Below are positions 56,146 to 64,000 of a DNA stretch of 64,000 nucleotides, in pieces. The DNA comes from an uncultured Sphingomonadaceae bacterium (GTDB lineage: Bacteria > Pseudomonadota > Alphaproteobacteria > Sphingomonadales > Sphingomonadaceae): NCBI GenBank assembly GCA_947495985.1, contig CANMBD010000001.1, positions 558,001 to 622,000 of the forward strand, read 5' to 3'. A model generated the notes under the pieces. It was not told where the DNA came from and did no database searches. It saw only the letters and a list, made by a program, of their open reading frames with translations. Position numbers and translations under genes: made by a program. How positions within the stretch are numbered: position 1 is the stretch's first letter; each line of letters begins with the position of its first letter.

Positions 56146-58491
56146 ATGGATGAATCGAAGGCAATAGCAAAGGCGGTACCTCTACTCACACAGGGGCCCA
56201 AACTATTTGTCATTGATGCCCGCAACCGGGTGGAGCGACGTCATCTGCTGGATTGGCTTCATACGTCGCTGGCTGAAGGCGGTCCGGACCGGGAGATAAA
56301 CTGGGTAAGCCTTCCAATATCCGATGAGCGCGCCCGATTGCGGTTGAAGGAGTTGGGCCGAAAACTGGATGCCGATCCGGATACCATGGTGATACCGGTC
56401 CGTATTGCCTGGCGCATACCTAATTTCGAGAAGAGCCGGGCTCTCAAAAAGCGGCATGCTCTTTTTGGCGATCCTCGGACGCCCGGCAGCTTTCGAGCTC
56501 GCATGATATTGGTTCGTAACAAACGCCGCGCTCATTGCTTGACTGGACAACCGGCCACTATCGGCGAATTAAGAGAGCGATTTGAACATCAAAATGCGCT
56601 GCATGCCGAGGGCGACGGTGAGAATGAGTTTGCCGGATTTGTGGCGCGTCAGGCTGGTTTGGTTCTCGATATAGAAGAACGCGGCCTTCGTGGACGACGG
56701 TATAAAGTGCCCCGTTTTGTGGCTGATGGATTGCGCACCAGCTCAAAGTTCCGTGCGGCGATGACAGAGCTCGCCACCGATCTGGATAAGCCGGAATCGG
56801 CTCTGTACGAAGAGGCCAGCAAATATATGAAGGAGCTGATCGCTCGGCCCAGCGCTTTTTTCATTGATATGAAGGCCCGACTGGATCGCTTCATGCTGTC
56901 GCAAGGTTATGAAGATGAAATTGTGTTCGACAAGAATGAGCTTGCGCGCCTGCGCAAGACGATGCGTGACCATCCAACCTTGCTGCTTTTCACCCACAAA
57001 ACCTATATTGATGGCGTGACGCCCACTGATCTGGCGTATCAAAATGACTTGCCGATGGTACATGTTTTTGGCGGGATTAATCTTGATTTCTTTGGGCTTG
57101 GCTTTGTCCTGCGACGCGCGGGCACGATTTTTATTCGCCGCAGCTTTGAAAATAACCCGGTCTACAAGCTCGTCCTTCGCCACTATGTCAGCTATTTATT
57201 GGAAAAACGCTTCCCGATGACCTGGGCTTTTGAAGGTACACGCTCGCGGCTCGGCAAGCTGATGCCGCCACGCTACGGCTTGCTCAAATATGTCATGGAC
57301 AGCGCCAATCTGAATGACATTGAAAATGTCCATATCATCCCGGTCGTGACCAGTTTCGACTTGATTCGCGATGTCGAGGAATATGCGACCGAGCAAACGG
57401 GGCGGGTCAAAAAGGCAGAGTCACTGAGCTGGTTTGTGGGTTATCTACGCAGTCTGCGAGAACCTATGGGTAAGGTCTATGTGGATTTTGGCAAGCCGGT
57501 TGTTGTTGGCAATGCCCCGGAGCCTGATGATCGTATTGGGCTGTCCAAAATTGCCTTTGAAGTGGCAGTGGAGGCCAACCGGGCCACGCCGTTAACGCTG
57601 ACGTCACTCATGTGTCTCAGTCTGCTGGGTACTGCGCCCCGCGCTATGACGGCTGATGAATTGCGCGCTGTGATCAATTTCTTCGTGGAATGGGCGCAGG
57701 AACGCAATATTCGGTTCAGCGATGATCTGACCAAGCAAAATCTGGAAGGCATTCAAAGGGTTGTCGATACCCTGGTCAATAGTGGCCTGTTCATGCGCTA
57801 CGATCAGGGTTCGAGTACCGTCTACGCTATCCAGCCCGAAAAACATCCACTGGCAAGCTACTATCGCAATTCAATCATTCATCATTTTCTGGACAAGGCA
57901 ATTATTGAAATGTCTTTGCTTAAGGCGAGGGAAGATAAGGATAAAGTTGCTGCGGACGTATTCTGGGATGAAACAGACAGGTTACGAGACCTGTTCAAAT
58001 TTGAATTTTTCTATCCGCCGAAGGATGAATATCGCGAAAACCTGAAAGCAGAATTGACCCGTGCTTGCCCGGATTGGAAGATGAAGCTCGATCAGGGCGG
58101 CGTTATGCTAAAGAGTCTAACGAACCGGTTTCAACCGCTTATTGGTCACGCAGTATTCCTGCCATTCGTGGAATCTTACACGGTCGTGCTAGATATATTG
58201 TCCCGGTTGGAGCCAGGGCAGGTCATTGACAAGAAGCATTGTGTGGAAGAGGCTCTGAAAGAGGGGCGGCAGGCATATTTGCTGCGGCGCATCACCAGCG
58301 AAGCGTCCATAGGCAAGATTCTGTTTGAAAATGGTTTCAAGATGGCTGCCAGTCAGGATTTAACCGGCGAAACAACCGAGGAAACCATAGCGAAACGAAA
58401 GGCTTTGCTCCGCAAGTTCCGGGCATTGTCGCGCCGAATGGAAAAATCGAGGCTTGAGGTGCTTAGCCTGGCTGACAAGATTTTTGATTAA
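56146..58491 (+). CDS. plsB: Glycerol-3-phosphate 1-O-acyltransferase PlsB
   Basis: A 781-residue membrane-associated enzyme that makes lysophosphatidate from glycerol-3-phosphate and an acyl-ACP or acyl-CoA. Block I is THKTYIDG (H284, D289), block II GTIFIRRSFENNPVYKLVL, block III AFEGTRSRLGKL (E363, R366), and block IV VHIIPVV. Long N- and C-terminal domains give the PlsB length (E. coli 807). GGAG precedes ATG 56146. It lies 9 bp after the PlsC fusion and 26 bp before the WS/DGAT gene, an arrangement like mycobacterial plsB2-plsC. Confidence 0.93.
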   Translation: MDESKAIAKAVPLLTQGPKLFVIDARNRVERRHLLDWLHTSLAEGGPDREINWVSLPISDERARLRLKELGRKLDADPDTMVIPVRIAWRIPNFEKSRALKKRHALFGDPRTPGSFRARMILVRNKRRAHCLTGQPATIGELRERFEHQNALHAEGDGENEFAGFVARQAGLVLDIEERGLRGRRYKVPRFVADGLRTSSKFRAAMTELATDLDKPESALYEEASKYMKELIARPSAFFIDMKARLDRFMLSQGYEDEIVFDKNELARLRKTMRDHPTLLLFTHKTYIDGVTPTDLAYQNDLPMVHVFGGINLDFFGLGFVLRRAGTIFIRRSFENNPVYKLVLRHYVSYLLEKRFPMTWAFEGTRSRLGKLMPPRYGLLKYVMDSANLNDIENVHIIPVVTSFDLIRDVEEYATEQTGRVKKAESLSWFVGYLRSLREPMGKVYVDFGKPVVVGNAPEPDDRIGLSKIAFEVAVEANRATPLTLTSLMCLSLLGTAPRAMTADELRAVINFFVEWAQERNIRFSDDLTKQNLEGIQRVVDTLVNSGLFMRYDQGSSTVYAIQPEKHPLASYYRNSIIHHFLDKAIIEMSLLKAREDKDKVAADVFWDETDRLRDLFKFEFFYPPKDEYRENLKAELTRACPDWKMKLDQGGVMLKSLTNRFQPLIGHAVFLPFVESYTVVLDILSRLEPGQVIDKKHCVEEALKEGRQAYLLRRITSEASIGKILFENGFKMAASQDLTGETTEETIAKRKALLRKFRALSRRMEKSRLEVLSLADKIFD

Positions 58492-58517
58492 GATCATTAG
58501 ATTTAGGGGAACGATAT

Positions 58518-60056
58518 ATGTTGCATCAGCTCAGTGCCCAAGACGCCCAGTTCCTTTATATCCAAACACCGGAAAACTTGACTCATGTCATGGCGGTCTA
58601 TGTCTATGATCCATCGACTGCACCAACCAAGAAGGTACGATTTAAGGACATTATCGATCATGTCCGCAGTCGGCTTCATATATCCCCGGTATTCAAACGT
58701 AAGCTTTACCGGCTGCCTTTTGATATTGATCATCCCTATTGGGTAGAAGACCAGCATTTCGATATCGAAGCGCATATTTCCCATGGTCGATTGCCGGAAC
58801 CGGGCGATTGGCGGCAGTTTTGTATTCATGTGGCTCGCCATTTTAGCAAGCCGATGGATATGAACCGCCCTCTGTGGGATATGTATGTCGTGGAGGGGCT
58901 CGATCGGGTCAAAGGCTATGGCCAGGGCAGCTATGCAATTTTGACACGAGTGCATCATGCCGCGATTGATGGTGCCTCGGCTGCTTATTTTTTCACGGCG
59001 CTCAGCGACATGGATACAAAGGGCACACCGGCGATAGAAGTACCGGCTTCCGATTGGGATTATGGTGATGTGCCATCTTCTTCGGATGTCATGAACCGTG
59101 CTCTTTCCAGCAATCTGTCGTCACCAGTTAAGCTGGCCAACGCCGTATTAAAGCTAACGCCTACCCTTTGGGATGCAGCGCAGAAAAACATGTCCAGCGA
59201 TGGGGAGGGCGGGGGACTCACTGTTCCCGAAACCCGGTTCAACGGTGCAGTTTCGCCGCATAAAATGTTCGACGCTGTAAGTTTCGATTTGAACGAGCTA
59301 AAGGCTATGCGGACCAAGGTGGAGGGTGCGACAATTAACGATGTCGTACTGACCATTTGCAGCGGCGCACTGCGTAAATATCTGATGAAACACAAGGAAC
59401 TGCCAAAAGAAACGCTGGTGGGTGTAGCCCCTGTCAACGCCCGAAAGCGGGATGGTCAGGAAAATACACCCGGTAATAAGATTACCGCCATGACAGTCAA
59501 TCTGTGGACAAATATTGCCAATCCGCTGGAACGACTGGAAGCTGTGCGTAATACGACGAGGGAAACGAAAGCCGCCAAGTCTGGTTTGAGTGCACGGATC
59601 ATGACGGACCTTACCCAGCATATTCCCGGTGCGACTATGGCTGGCGTCGCCAAGATTCTGACCAGTGAGCGTTTCGCTCCCAAGATGAGCAACGTCTTCA
59701 TTTCCAATGTGCCTGGACCGCAAATGCCGATGTATATGAATGGTGCGAAACTTACGCATCAATATGGCATGGCGCCGCTCGGTAATGGAATGGGCCTGTT
59801 TATCGCGACACCTAGCTACAATGGAACGATGTCCTTTGCGGTTACAACCGACAGAAAAATCATGCCTGACATTGAATTTTTCCGCGAATGCATTGAGGCC
59901 GCCTTTGTCCAACTGAGGGATGCAAAGCCAGCGGTGGGCAGACGGAAGGCAAAGAGCACGCCCGTCAAAAAGGCACCGCAACCTAAAGATGCTTCGGTCA
60001 TGTATCGCCGGGTGTCCAAGACGCCGAGACGAGCACCAAAGAAAAAGGTGAAATAA
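58518..60056 (+). CDS. Wax ester synthase / diacylglycerol acyltransferase (WS/DGAT)
   Basis: A 512-residue acyltransferase making triacylglycerol from diacylglycerol or wax esters from alcohols with acyl-CoA. Active site HHAAIDG (H146, H147, D151); MDMNRPLWDMYVVEGL upstream and ATINDVVLTICSGALRKYL and NVFISNVPGPQMPMYMNGA are the other WES blocks. The last about 45 residues are basic (RRKAKSTPVKKAPQPK and RRAPKKKVK), recalling the tail of the PlsC fusion. GGGGAA lies before ATG. Whether it prefers TAG or wax is not readable from sequence. Confidence 0.92.
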   Translation: MLHQLSAQDAQFLYIQTPENLTHVMAVYVYDPSTAPTKKVRFKDIIDHVRSRLHISPVFKRKLYRLPFDIDHPYWVEDQHFDIEAHISHGRLPEPGDWRQFCIHVARHFSKPMDMNRPLWDMYVVEGLDRVKGYGQGSYAILTRVHHAAIDGASAAYFFTALSDMDTKGTPAIEVPASDWDYGDVPSSSDVMNRALSSNLSSPVKLANAVLKLTPTLWDAAQKNMSSDGEGGGLTVPETRFNGAVSPHKMFDAVSFDLNELKAMRTKVEGATINDVVLTICSGALRKYLMKHKELPKETLVGVAPVNARKRDGQENTPGNKITAMTVNLWTNIANPLERLEAVRNTTRETKAAKSGLSARIMTDLTQHIPGATMAGVAKILTSERFAPKMSNVFISNVPGPQMPMYMNGAKLTHQYGMAPLGNGMGLFIATPSYNGTMSFAVTTDRKIMPDIEFFRECIEAAFVQLRDAKPAVGRRKAKSTPVKKAPQPKDASVMYRRVSKTPRRAPKKKVK

Positions 60057-60097
60057 GTAGTGGATAACTACCTAATTTTCCCGTTAACGGGTGTTTT
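60057..60097 (+). terminator. Two small hairpins with a short T run, weak terminator
   Basis: GTAGT-GGATA-ACTAC (60057-60071) overlaps the region just after the WS/DGAT stop, and CCCG-TTAA-CGGG (60080-60091) is followed by TGTTTTT. The stems are short (4-5 bp), so partial termination at most. They sit between WS/DGAT and the lipase gene. Confidence 0.4.
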
Positions 60098-60142
60098 TCC
60101 TAAGCAATGCGTGTATTCGGTCTGTCAGTAAGCGAGTAAATT

Positions 60143-61621
60143 ATGATTTTGAATACAACTTTGAAGATGGAAAAGGCGATGGCCCAAGCGGAGAATTATT
60201 CCGATTGGTCTGATGCCGCAGCCGCCCACGACCGCTCCACTGGCGTCGACAAGTGGAAGGCCTCTGACGATAGCAAGCATTTTGATAATGCCTCTATTCG
60301 CAGGCGTTTGAAACGCCTGTCAAAGCTTTGGAAAGCCCAGGATAATGCGGGCCTACTCTATGCACTGAATGAAGGTATCCACGGTAATATGGATGGTATG
60401 GGCAATGACCGCCTGCACCAAAAAGCCAAATTTGGCACCAAGCAACTAATTCAGGATTATGTGGATGCCATTGTCAATTCGCTGGAATATCTGGCCAGCG
60501 ATAAGGTTGATGACATTCCGTTTGAAGAGAAACTCGATTTCTTTCGTCGGGCGCAACATTGCTATGGTCGTTCTGCCTTTTTAATGAGCGGCTCAGGCGC
60601 CTTTCTGTATTTCCATATGGGCGTGGTGAAAGCTTTGTGGTCGGAAGGGCTATTGCCGCACATCATGTCGGGTTCCAGTGGCGGCTCTATCGTTGGCGCT
60701 TTAATCAGTACGCATGTGGATCATGAGATTCCGCCATTTTTTGAACCCGAAAATCTGGTCACTGAAGGCAGCGATGAAATAGCCTCGCAGACCGGGTTGA
60801 GCATATTTGGTGGCACAAGGCGTCTGAAAATAGATGAGATCCGAGAGCGTATCAGCAATATGATCCCGGATCTGACGTTTCAGGAGGCTTATGAACTGAC
60901 CGGGCGGCATTTGAATGTATCGATCGCTCCAGCGGAAAAGCATCAAACATCACGCCTTTTGAACGCTATTGCGTCACCCAATGTCTATATCCGGGAAGCA
61001 GTTATGGCTTCTTGCGCCGTACCGGGCGTTTATCCTCCTGTGACATTGGCAGCCAAGGATCATAAAGGGGAACGCAAACCTTATCTGCCCAATCGCAAAT
61101 GGGTTGATGGTTCTGTAACCCATGACTTACCAGCCAAACGGTTGGGGCGGCTTTATGGAGTTAATCACCATATTGTCAGTCAGGCAAATCCGCTCATCAC
61201 ACCCTTTGCGACTGATGTGAAGCAGCAGAGAACTCCGATTTCCGCGATCCGGAACGCAACGACTTCGACGATGAAGGCTTGGCTTAACGCCAACGTCGAA
61301 ATTATGCAGAAGCCGCTATCCTATTTTCCGCGACTGAACAGTATGGCCAATATGACGCTATCCGTCATTAATCAGGACTATACCGGCGATATTAACATCA
61401 TCCGTCCGACGATGTTCTGGAGTCCGGCTAAAATACTAAGTGATCTGTCGGTGGAAGAAATTAGTGAACTGATACAACTTGGCGAGCGGACGACTTGGCC
61501 GAAAATTGAAATGGTACGAACCCAGACCAAAATCAGCCAGACATTGGACCGCATATTGTTTGAATATGAAAATGAACTGGCCCATGATCACGAACTTGTG
61601 ATGAAAAGGAAAATCGCTTGA
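60143..61621 (+). CDS. DUF3336/patatin-like phospholipase, TAG-lipase type
   Basis: A 492-residue lipase. The N-terminal DUF3336-type region (about 15-135: RLKRLSKLWKAQDNAGLLYA) is shared with yeast Tgl3/4/5 and plant SDP1 TAG lipases. The patatin domain follows: oxyanion FLMSGSGAFLYFHMG (about 147-160), nucleophile GSSGG (S179) and catalytic Asp in VDGSVTHDLP (D322). No signal peptide is seen. It would release fatty acids from TAG or phospholipid at an intracellular lipid surface. It starts at ATG 60143 (or 60167/60179); the next gene starts at its stop. Confidence 0.9.
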   Translation: MILNTTLKMEKAMAQAENYSDWSDAAAAHDRSTGVDKWKASDDSKHFDNASIRRRLKRLSKLWKAQDNAGLLYALNEGIHGNMDGMGNDRLHQKAKFGTKQLIQDYVDAIVNSLEYLASDKVDDIPFEEKLDFFRRAQHCYGRSAFLMSGSGAFLYFHMGVVKALWSEGLLPHIMSGSSGGSIVGALISTHVDHEIPPFFEPENLVTEGSDEIASQTGLSIFGGTRRLKIDEIRERISNMIPDLTFQEAYELTGRHLNVSIAPAEKHQTSRLLNAIASPNVYIREAVMASCAVPGVYPPVTLAAKDHKGERKPYLPNRKWVDGSVTHDLPAKRLGRLYGVNHHIVSQANPLITPFATDVKQQRTPISAIRNATTSTMKAWLNANVEIMQKPLSYFPRLNSMANMTLSVINQDYTGDINIIRPTMFWSPAKILSDLSVEEISELIQLGERTTWPKIEMVRTQTKISQTLDRILFEYENELAHDHELVMKRKIA

Positions 61622-62472
61622 GGCATGAAGAGGCGAGTTTGACCCTGGTCGCGCCATCGGCGGCCGCGGGTGCATCGCTTTATTGCCAAAGCTGGACGCC
61701 GGAAACTGCTGCGAAAGCAGTCATTATATTGGTTCATGGCTATGATGAACATAGCGGGCGATACGGATATTTTGCGGATCATTGCACTAAACACGGATTT
61801 GCGGTTCAAACCCTTGATCATTGGGGGCATGGAAAGTCAGACGGAGCAAATGGCTTCGTCCCTGACTTTTCAGTTTATCATGATGGTTTGGATAGCCTGA
61901 TCAAACAATTGCCTGCGGAACAAAAAGGCCTTCCACTGATATTGGTTGGACATAGTTTGGGCGGTTTAATTGGTGCGACCTACCTGCTCAAAAATCCGTC
62001 TCGTTTCACGGCAGCTGTGTTGTCTGGTCCAGCGATTAAAGCGACGGAAGAGCCTTCTGCAGTCATGAAGGGGCTCAGCAAACTTCTCTCGAAATTGGCG
62101 CCCACAATGGGCGTTTTGGCATTGGATGCGAATGGAGTCAGCCGCGATCCGAAGGTTGTCGCGGATTATTTGGCCGATCCGTTGGTCTCCGGTACCAAGA
62201 TCAGTGCCCGGCTGGCAGCTGAAATGATGGCTAATATGGAATTGGTGCAAAGCCACGCTGCCAAAATAACATTGCCGATATTGCTGCTGCACGGCGGAAA
62301 AGACAGCCTGACAGCACCGGAAGGGTCGGTGTTTCTCAATGAGAATATTGGCTCCGGCGAAAGAATGTTGAAGATCTATCCGGAACTTTTTCACGAGATT
62401 TTTAATGAACCGGAAAAAGATGCGGTGCTGACGGATATGACTGACTGGATGGGTCGCATATTGACAAAATAG
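61618..62472 (+). CDS. Monoglyceride-lipase-like alpha/beta hydrolase
   Basis: A 284-residue cytoplasmic hydrolase of the serine aminopeptidase S33/monoacylglycerol lipase type. LVHGYDEHSGRYGYFADHC is the HG block and cap start, GHSLGGLIGA holds nucleophile S113, LHGGKDSLTAP the Asp, and LFHEIFNEPEK the His, with the MGL-like HEIFNE tail. It starts TTG at 61618, overlapping the previous TGA as TTGA, with AAGGAAA before it; no ATG is in frame nearby. It would finish TAG hydrolysis started by the upstream lipase. Confidence 0.88.
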   Translation: MRHEEASLTLVAPSAAAGASLYCQSWTPETAAKAVIILVHGYDEHSGRYGYFADHCTKHGFAVQTLDHWGHGKSDGANGFVPDFSVYHDGLDSLIKQLPAEQKGLPLILVGHSLGGLIGATYLLKNPSRFTAAVLSGPAIKATEEPSAVMKGLSKLLSKLAPTMGVLALDANGVSRDPKVVADYLADPLVSGTKISARLAAEMMANMELVQSHAAKITLPILLLHGGKDSLTAPEGSVFLNENIGSGERMLKIYPELFHEIFNEPEKDAVLTDMTDWMGRILTK

Positions 62473-62503
62473 CGACCAGAAGTGCGAACGGGGGAATTTC
62501 GCA

Positions 62504-63433
62504 ATGATGATCATTCTATATATTTTATGCACCATAATATTGGCGGTGTTGATCGCCTATTTCGTGTTTCCGAAGGCGCTTTATGATCTCATGACCGCTT
62601 CGCTGCGCCTCCGGGGAGGAATGCGCCAAAAATCCATCAAAATCGGTGACAATGTCTGGCCGTATCTGGAAGGTGGGCGAGGGGATGGTGTGCCACTCGT
62701 TTTGTTGCATGGTTTTGGTGGTGACAAGGATAATTGGTCAATCTACGCGCCGCATATCACCAAGGATCATCGTTTGATTGCGCCGGATCTGCCGGGCTTT
62801 GGTGAGAACAACCGATCTCTGGATCGTGACTATGATATCCTCTCGCAGGTCCATCGACTGAGTGCGTTTCTGGACGCTATCAATGTCCCCAAATGTCATA
62901 TCGGCGGCAATAGCATGGGCGGATTTATCGCTTTGCAATTTGCAATGGAATATCCGGACAAAGTCGCGTCATTGACCTTGTTTAACAATGCTGGCGTCAT
63001 GGGCGATGTGAAGAGCGAATTGGCAATTGCGGCAGAAAAAGGTGAAAATTCCTTGGCGCTGAGCGACGTCTCCGATGTTGATCGGCTTATGGCTTTCGTT
63101 TCTTATAAACCAGTGCCGATGCCAAAGAACTTCAAGAAAATATTCTTTGCAGAGGCCGAAGCCCATAGAGAAGTTCTCGACAAGATATTCTGGCAAATTG
63201 CCGGTGCCGGTATCAATCACCCGCTCAATAATCGCCTTGACGAGGTAACGGCACCAACGCTGATTATCTGGGGGCGCCATGATCGGTTGATTGATGTTAG
63301 CTGCGTTGCGGTGCTGGATGATGGAATCAAAACTAGTGAAGCGGTTATTTTCGAAGAAACCGGACATATTCCGATGATTGAGAAACCCAAAGACACTGCC
63401 GCTGTGCACCGGGCATTTCTTGCAAAACACTAA
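62504..63433 (+). CDS. Membrane-anchored alpha/beta hydrolase
   Basis: A 309-residue hydrolase with an uncleaved N-terminal membrane segment (about 3-22, MIILYILCTIILAVLIAYF). The catalytic domain has LLHGFGGDKDNW, GNSMGGFIAL (S137), an Asp in WGRHDRLIDV and a His in ETGHIPMIEKP. This is the epoxide-hydrolase/lipase-like fold; its substrate is unknown, but the neighbours suggest an acyl ester. GGGGGAA precedes ATG 62504. It lies 31 bp after the MGL-like gene. Confidence 0.85.
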   Translation: MMIILYILCTIILAVLIAYFVFPKALYDLMTASLRLRGGMRQKSIKIGDNVWPYLEGGRGDGVPLVLLHGFGGDKDNWSIYAPHITKDHRLIAPDLPGFGENNRSLDRDYDILSQVHRLSAFLDAINVPKCHIGGNSMGGFIALQFAMEYPDKVASLTLFNNAGVMGDVKSELAIAAEKGENSLALSDVSDVDRLMAFVSYKPVPMPKNFKKIFFAEAEAHREVLDKIFWQIAGAGINHPLNNRLDEVTAPTLIIWGRHDRLIDVSCVAVLDDGIKTSEAVIFEETGHIPMIEKPKDTAAVHRAFLAKH

Positions 63434-63501
63434 ATTTCCAGCCAGTTTAGTGACATAGAACTCCTCAAAAGGGGAGTCGCGGTAAAATTTGGGGAAAAGC
63501 T

Positions 63502-64000
63502 ATGAAATTGCGCGTCGGGCTATTGGGTGGAGGGTCCTGGGGGACAACCGTGGCATCACTGGTCTCGCGCAATGCCCCAATCAAGATATGGGCCCGAGAT
63601 GGCGACACTGTCGATGATATTAACAACAATAACCGGAACAGCAAATATTTGCCTGATGCCGAATTGCCGGAAGCACTGGAAGCCACGGGTGATATCGGTG
63701 AGGCCGTCTCTGACGCTGACGTACTTGTCATGGGAATCCCGTCCAGCAACTTTCGCAATGTACTAGAAGAAGCCAAATCTTACTTGCGGCCCTGGGTTCC
63801 TGTGATCAGCCTGACAAAAGGTTTGGAGCTCTCTACCGGCAAACGTATGACTGAAGTCATCGAAGACGTCTTGCCGGGCCACCCTGTTGGTGTCCTGACC
63901 GGCCCCAATCTGGCGCGGGAAATCATGGCCGGGCAGGCTGCGGCCAGCGTAATCTCTATGGAAGACGAGATTATCGTCAAGCAACTCCAACAGCTTTTTC
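63502..64000 (+). CDS. gpsA: NAD(P)H-dependent glycerol-3-phosphate dehydrogenase, 3' end beyond window
   Basis: First 166 codons only; the frame is open to the right edge. It begins MKLRVGLLGGGSWGTTVASL, with the dinucleotide loop GGGSWGTT. NNRNSKYLPDAELPE is the family block, VLVMGIPS follows, and SLTKGLE contains the catalytic Lys of GpsA; GVLTGPNLAREI is the next signature. It makes glycerol-3-phosphate for PlsB, so it completes the lipid cluster. The ribosome-binding site is GGGGAAAAGC; it lies 68 bp after the hydrolase gene. Confidence 0.93.
   Translation, partial: MKLRVGLLGGGSWGTTVASLVSRNAPIKIWARDGDTVDDINNNNRNSKYLPDAELPEALEATGDIGEAVSDADVLVMGIPSSNFRNVLEEAKSYLRPWVPVISLTKGLELSTGKRMTEVIEDVLPGHPVGVLTGPNLAREIMAGQAAASVISMEDEIIVKQLQQLF

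Overview
The window is 64 kb of chromosome from an alphaproteobacterium, most likely a marine sphingomonad of the Sphingorhabdus/Parasphingorhabdus type. This is inferred from a GcrA cell-cycle regulator, an atpI-atpB-atpE-b'-b F0 operon separate from F1, a lapA-pyrF-trpF-trpB-trpA-accD-folC run, AmpG-like and DUF1223 genes, and moderate GC. No similarity search was possible, so the genus is a guess. I see no insertion sequence, integrase, phage gene, CRISPR array or rRNA operon. Apart from some accessory genes this is housekeeping chromosome.

Layout. 0.1-2.9 kb: a MerR regulator with an operator between its -35 and -10, an acyl-CoA dehydrogenase, and a small secreted protein made of Ca-loop repeats. 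2.9-11.3 kb: a dienelactone-hydrolase-like protein overlapping cysK, an MFS exporter without an obvious start codon, a TPR/aspartyl-hydroxylase, an L,D-transpeptidase, a GMC oxidoreductase and a RoxA-like ribosomal oxygenase. 11.6-14.9 kb: an 801-residue HAD-domain protein paired with a methyltransferase-like protein. 15-23 kb: RNA modification (rluE-like, rluB, rsmD), uvrD, a renalase-like flavoprotein, a DUF1223 protein and an AmpG-like permease. 23-30.8 kb, minus strand: purB, then lapA-pyrF-trpF-trpB-X-trpA-accD-folC, in which X is a 106-codon unknown gene that fits between trpB and trpA with an ATGA overlap at each end. 30.8-34.9 kb: a phosphofructokinase, a DoxX-like/NDH-2 fusion and radC. 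35-38.9 kb: the ydbH-ynbE-ydbL envelope operon, closed by a strong terminator. 39.1-41.7 kb: the F0 ATP synthase operon. 41.7-48.5 kb: uvrC, recO, leuB, metZ, apaG, a LysR regulator and a GNAT acetyltransferase. 48.5-53.9 kb: a beta-lactamase-fold serine hydrolase, parE, gcrA, an orphan ABC-2 permease and hspQ. A tRNA-Ser(CGA) lies at 54.07-54.16 kb.

54.3-64 kb is the most striking part. Seven consecutive plus-strand genes look like a complete glycerolipid/neutral-lipid module: a HAD phosphatase-PlsC fusion with a histone-H1-like tail, PlsB, a wax-ester synthase/diacylglycerol acyltransferase, a DUF3336 patatin-type lipase related to eukaryotic TAG lipases, a monoglyceride-lipase-like hydrolase, a membrane-anchored alpha/beta hydrolase, and GpsA, which makes glycerol-3-phosphate and runs off the right edge. 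Together they could build acylglycerols from glycerol-3-phosphate and break them down again.

Functions come from motif and family recognition by eye; start codons were chosen from ribosome-binding sites, overlaps and family N-termini.
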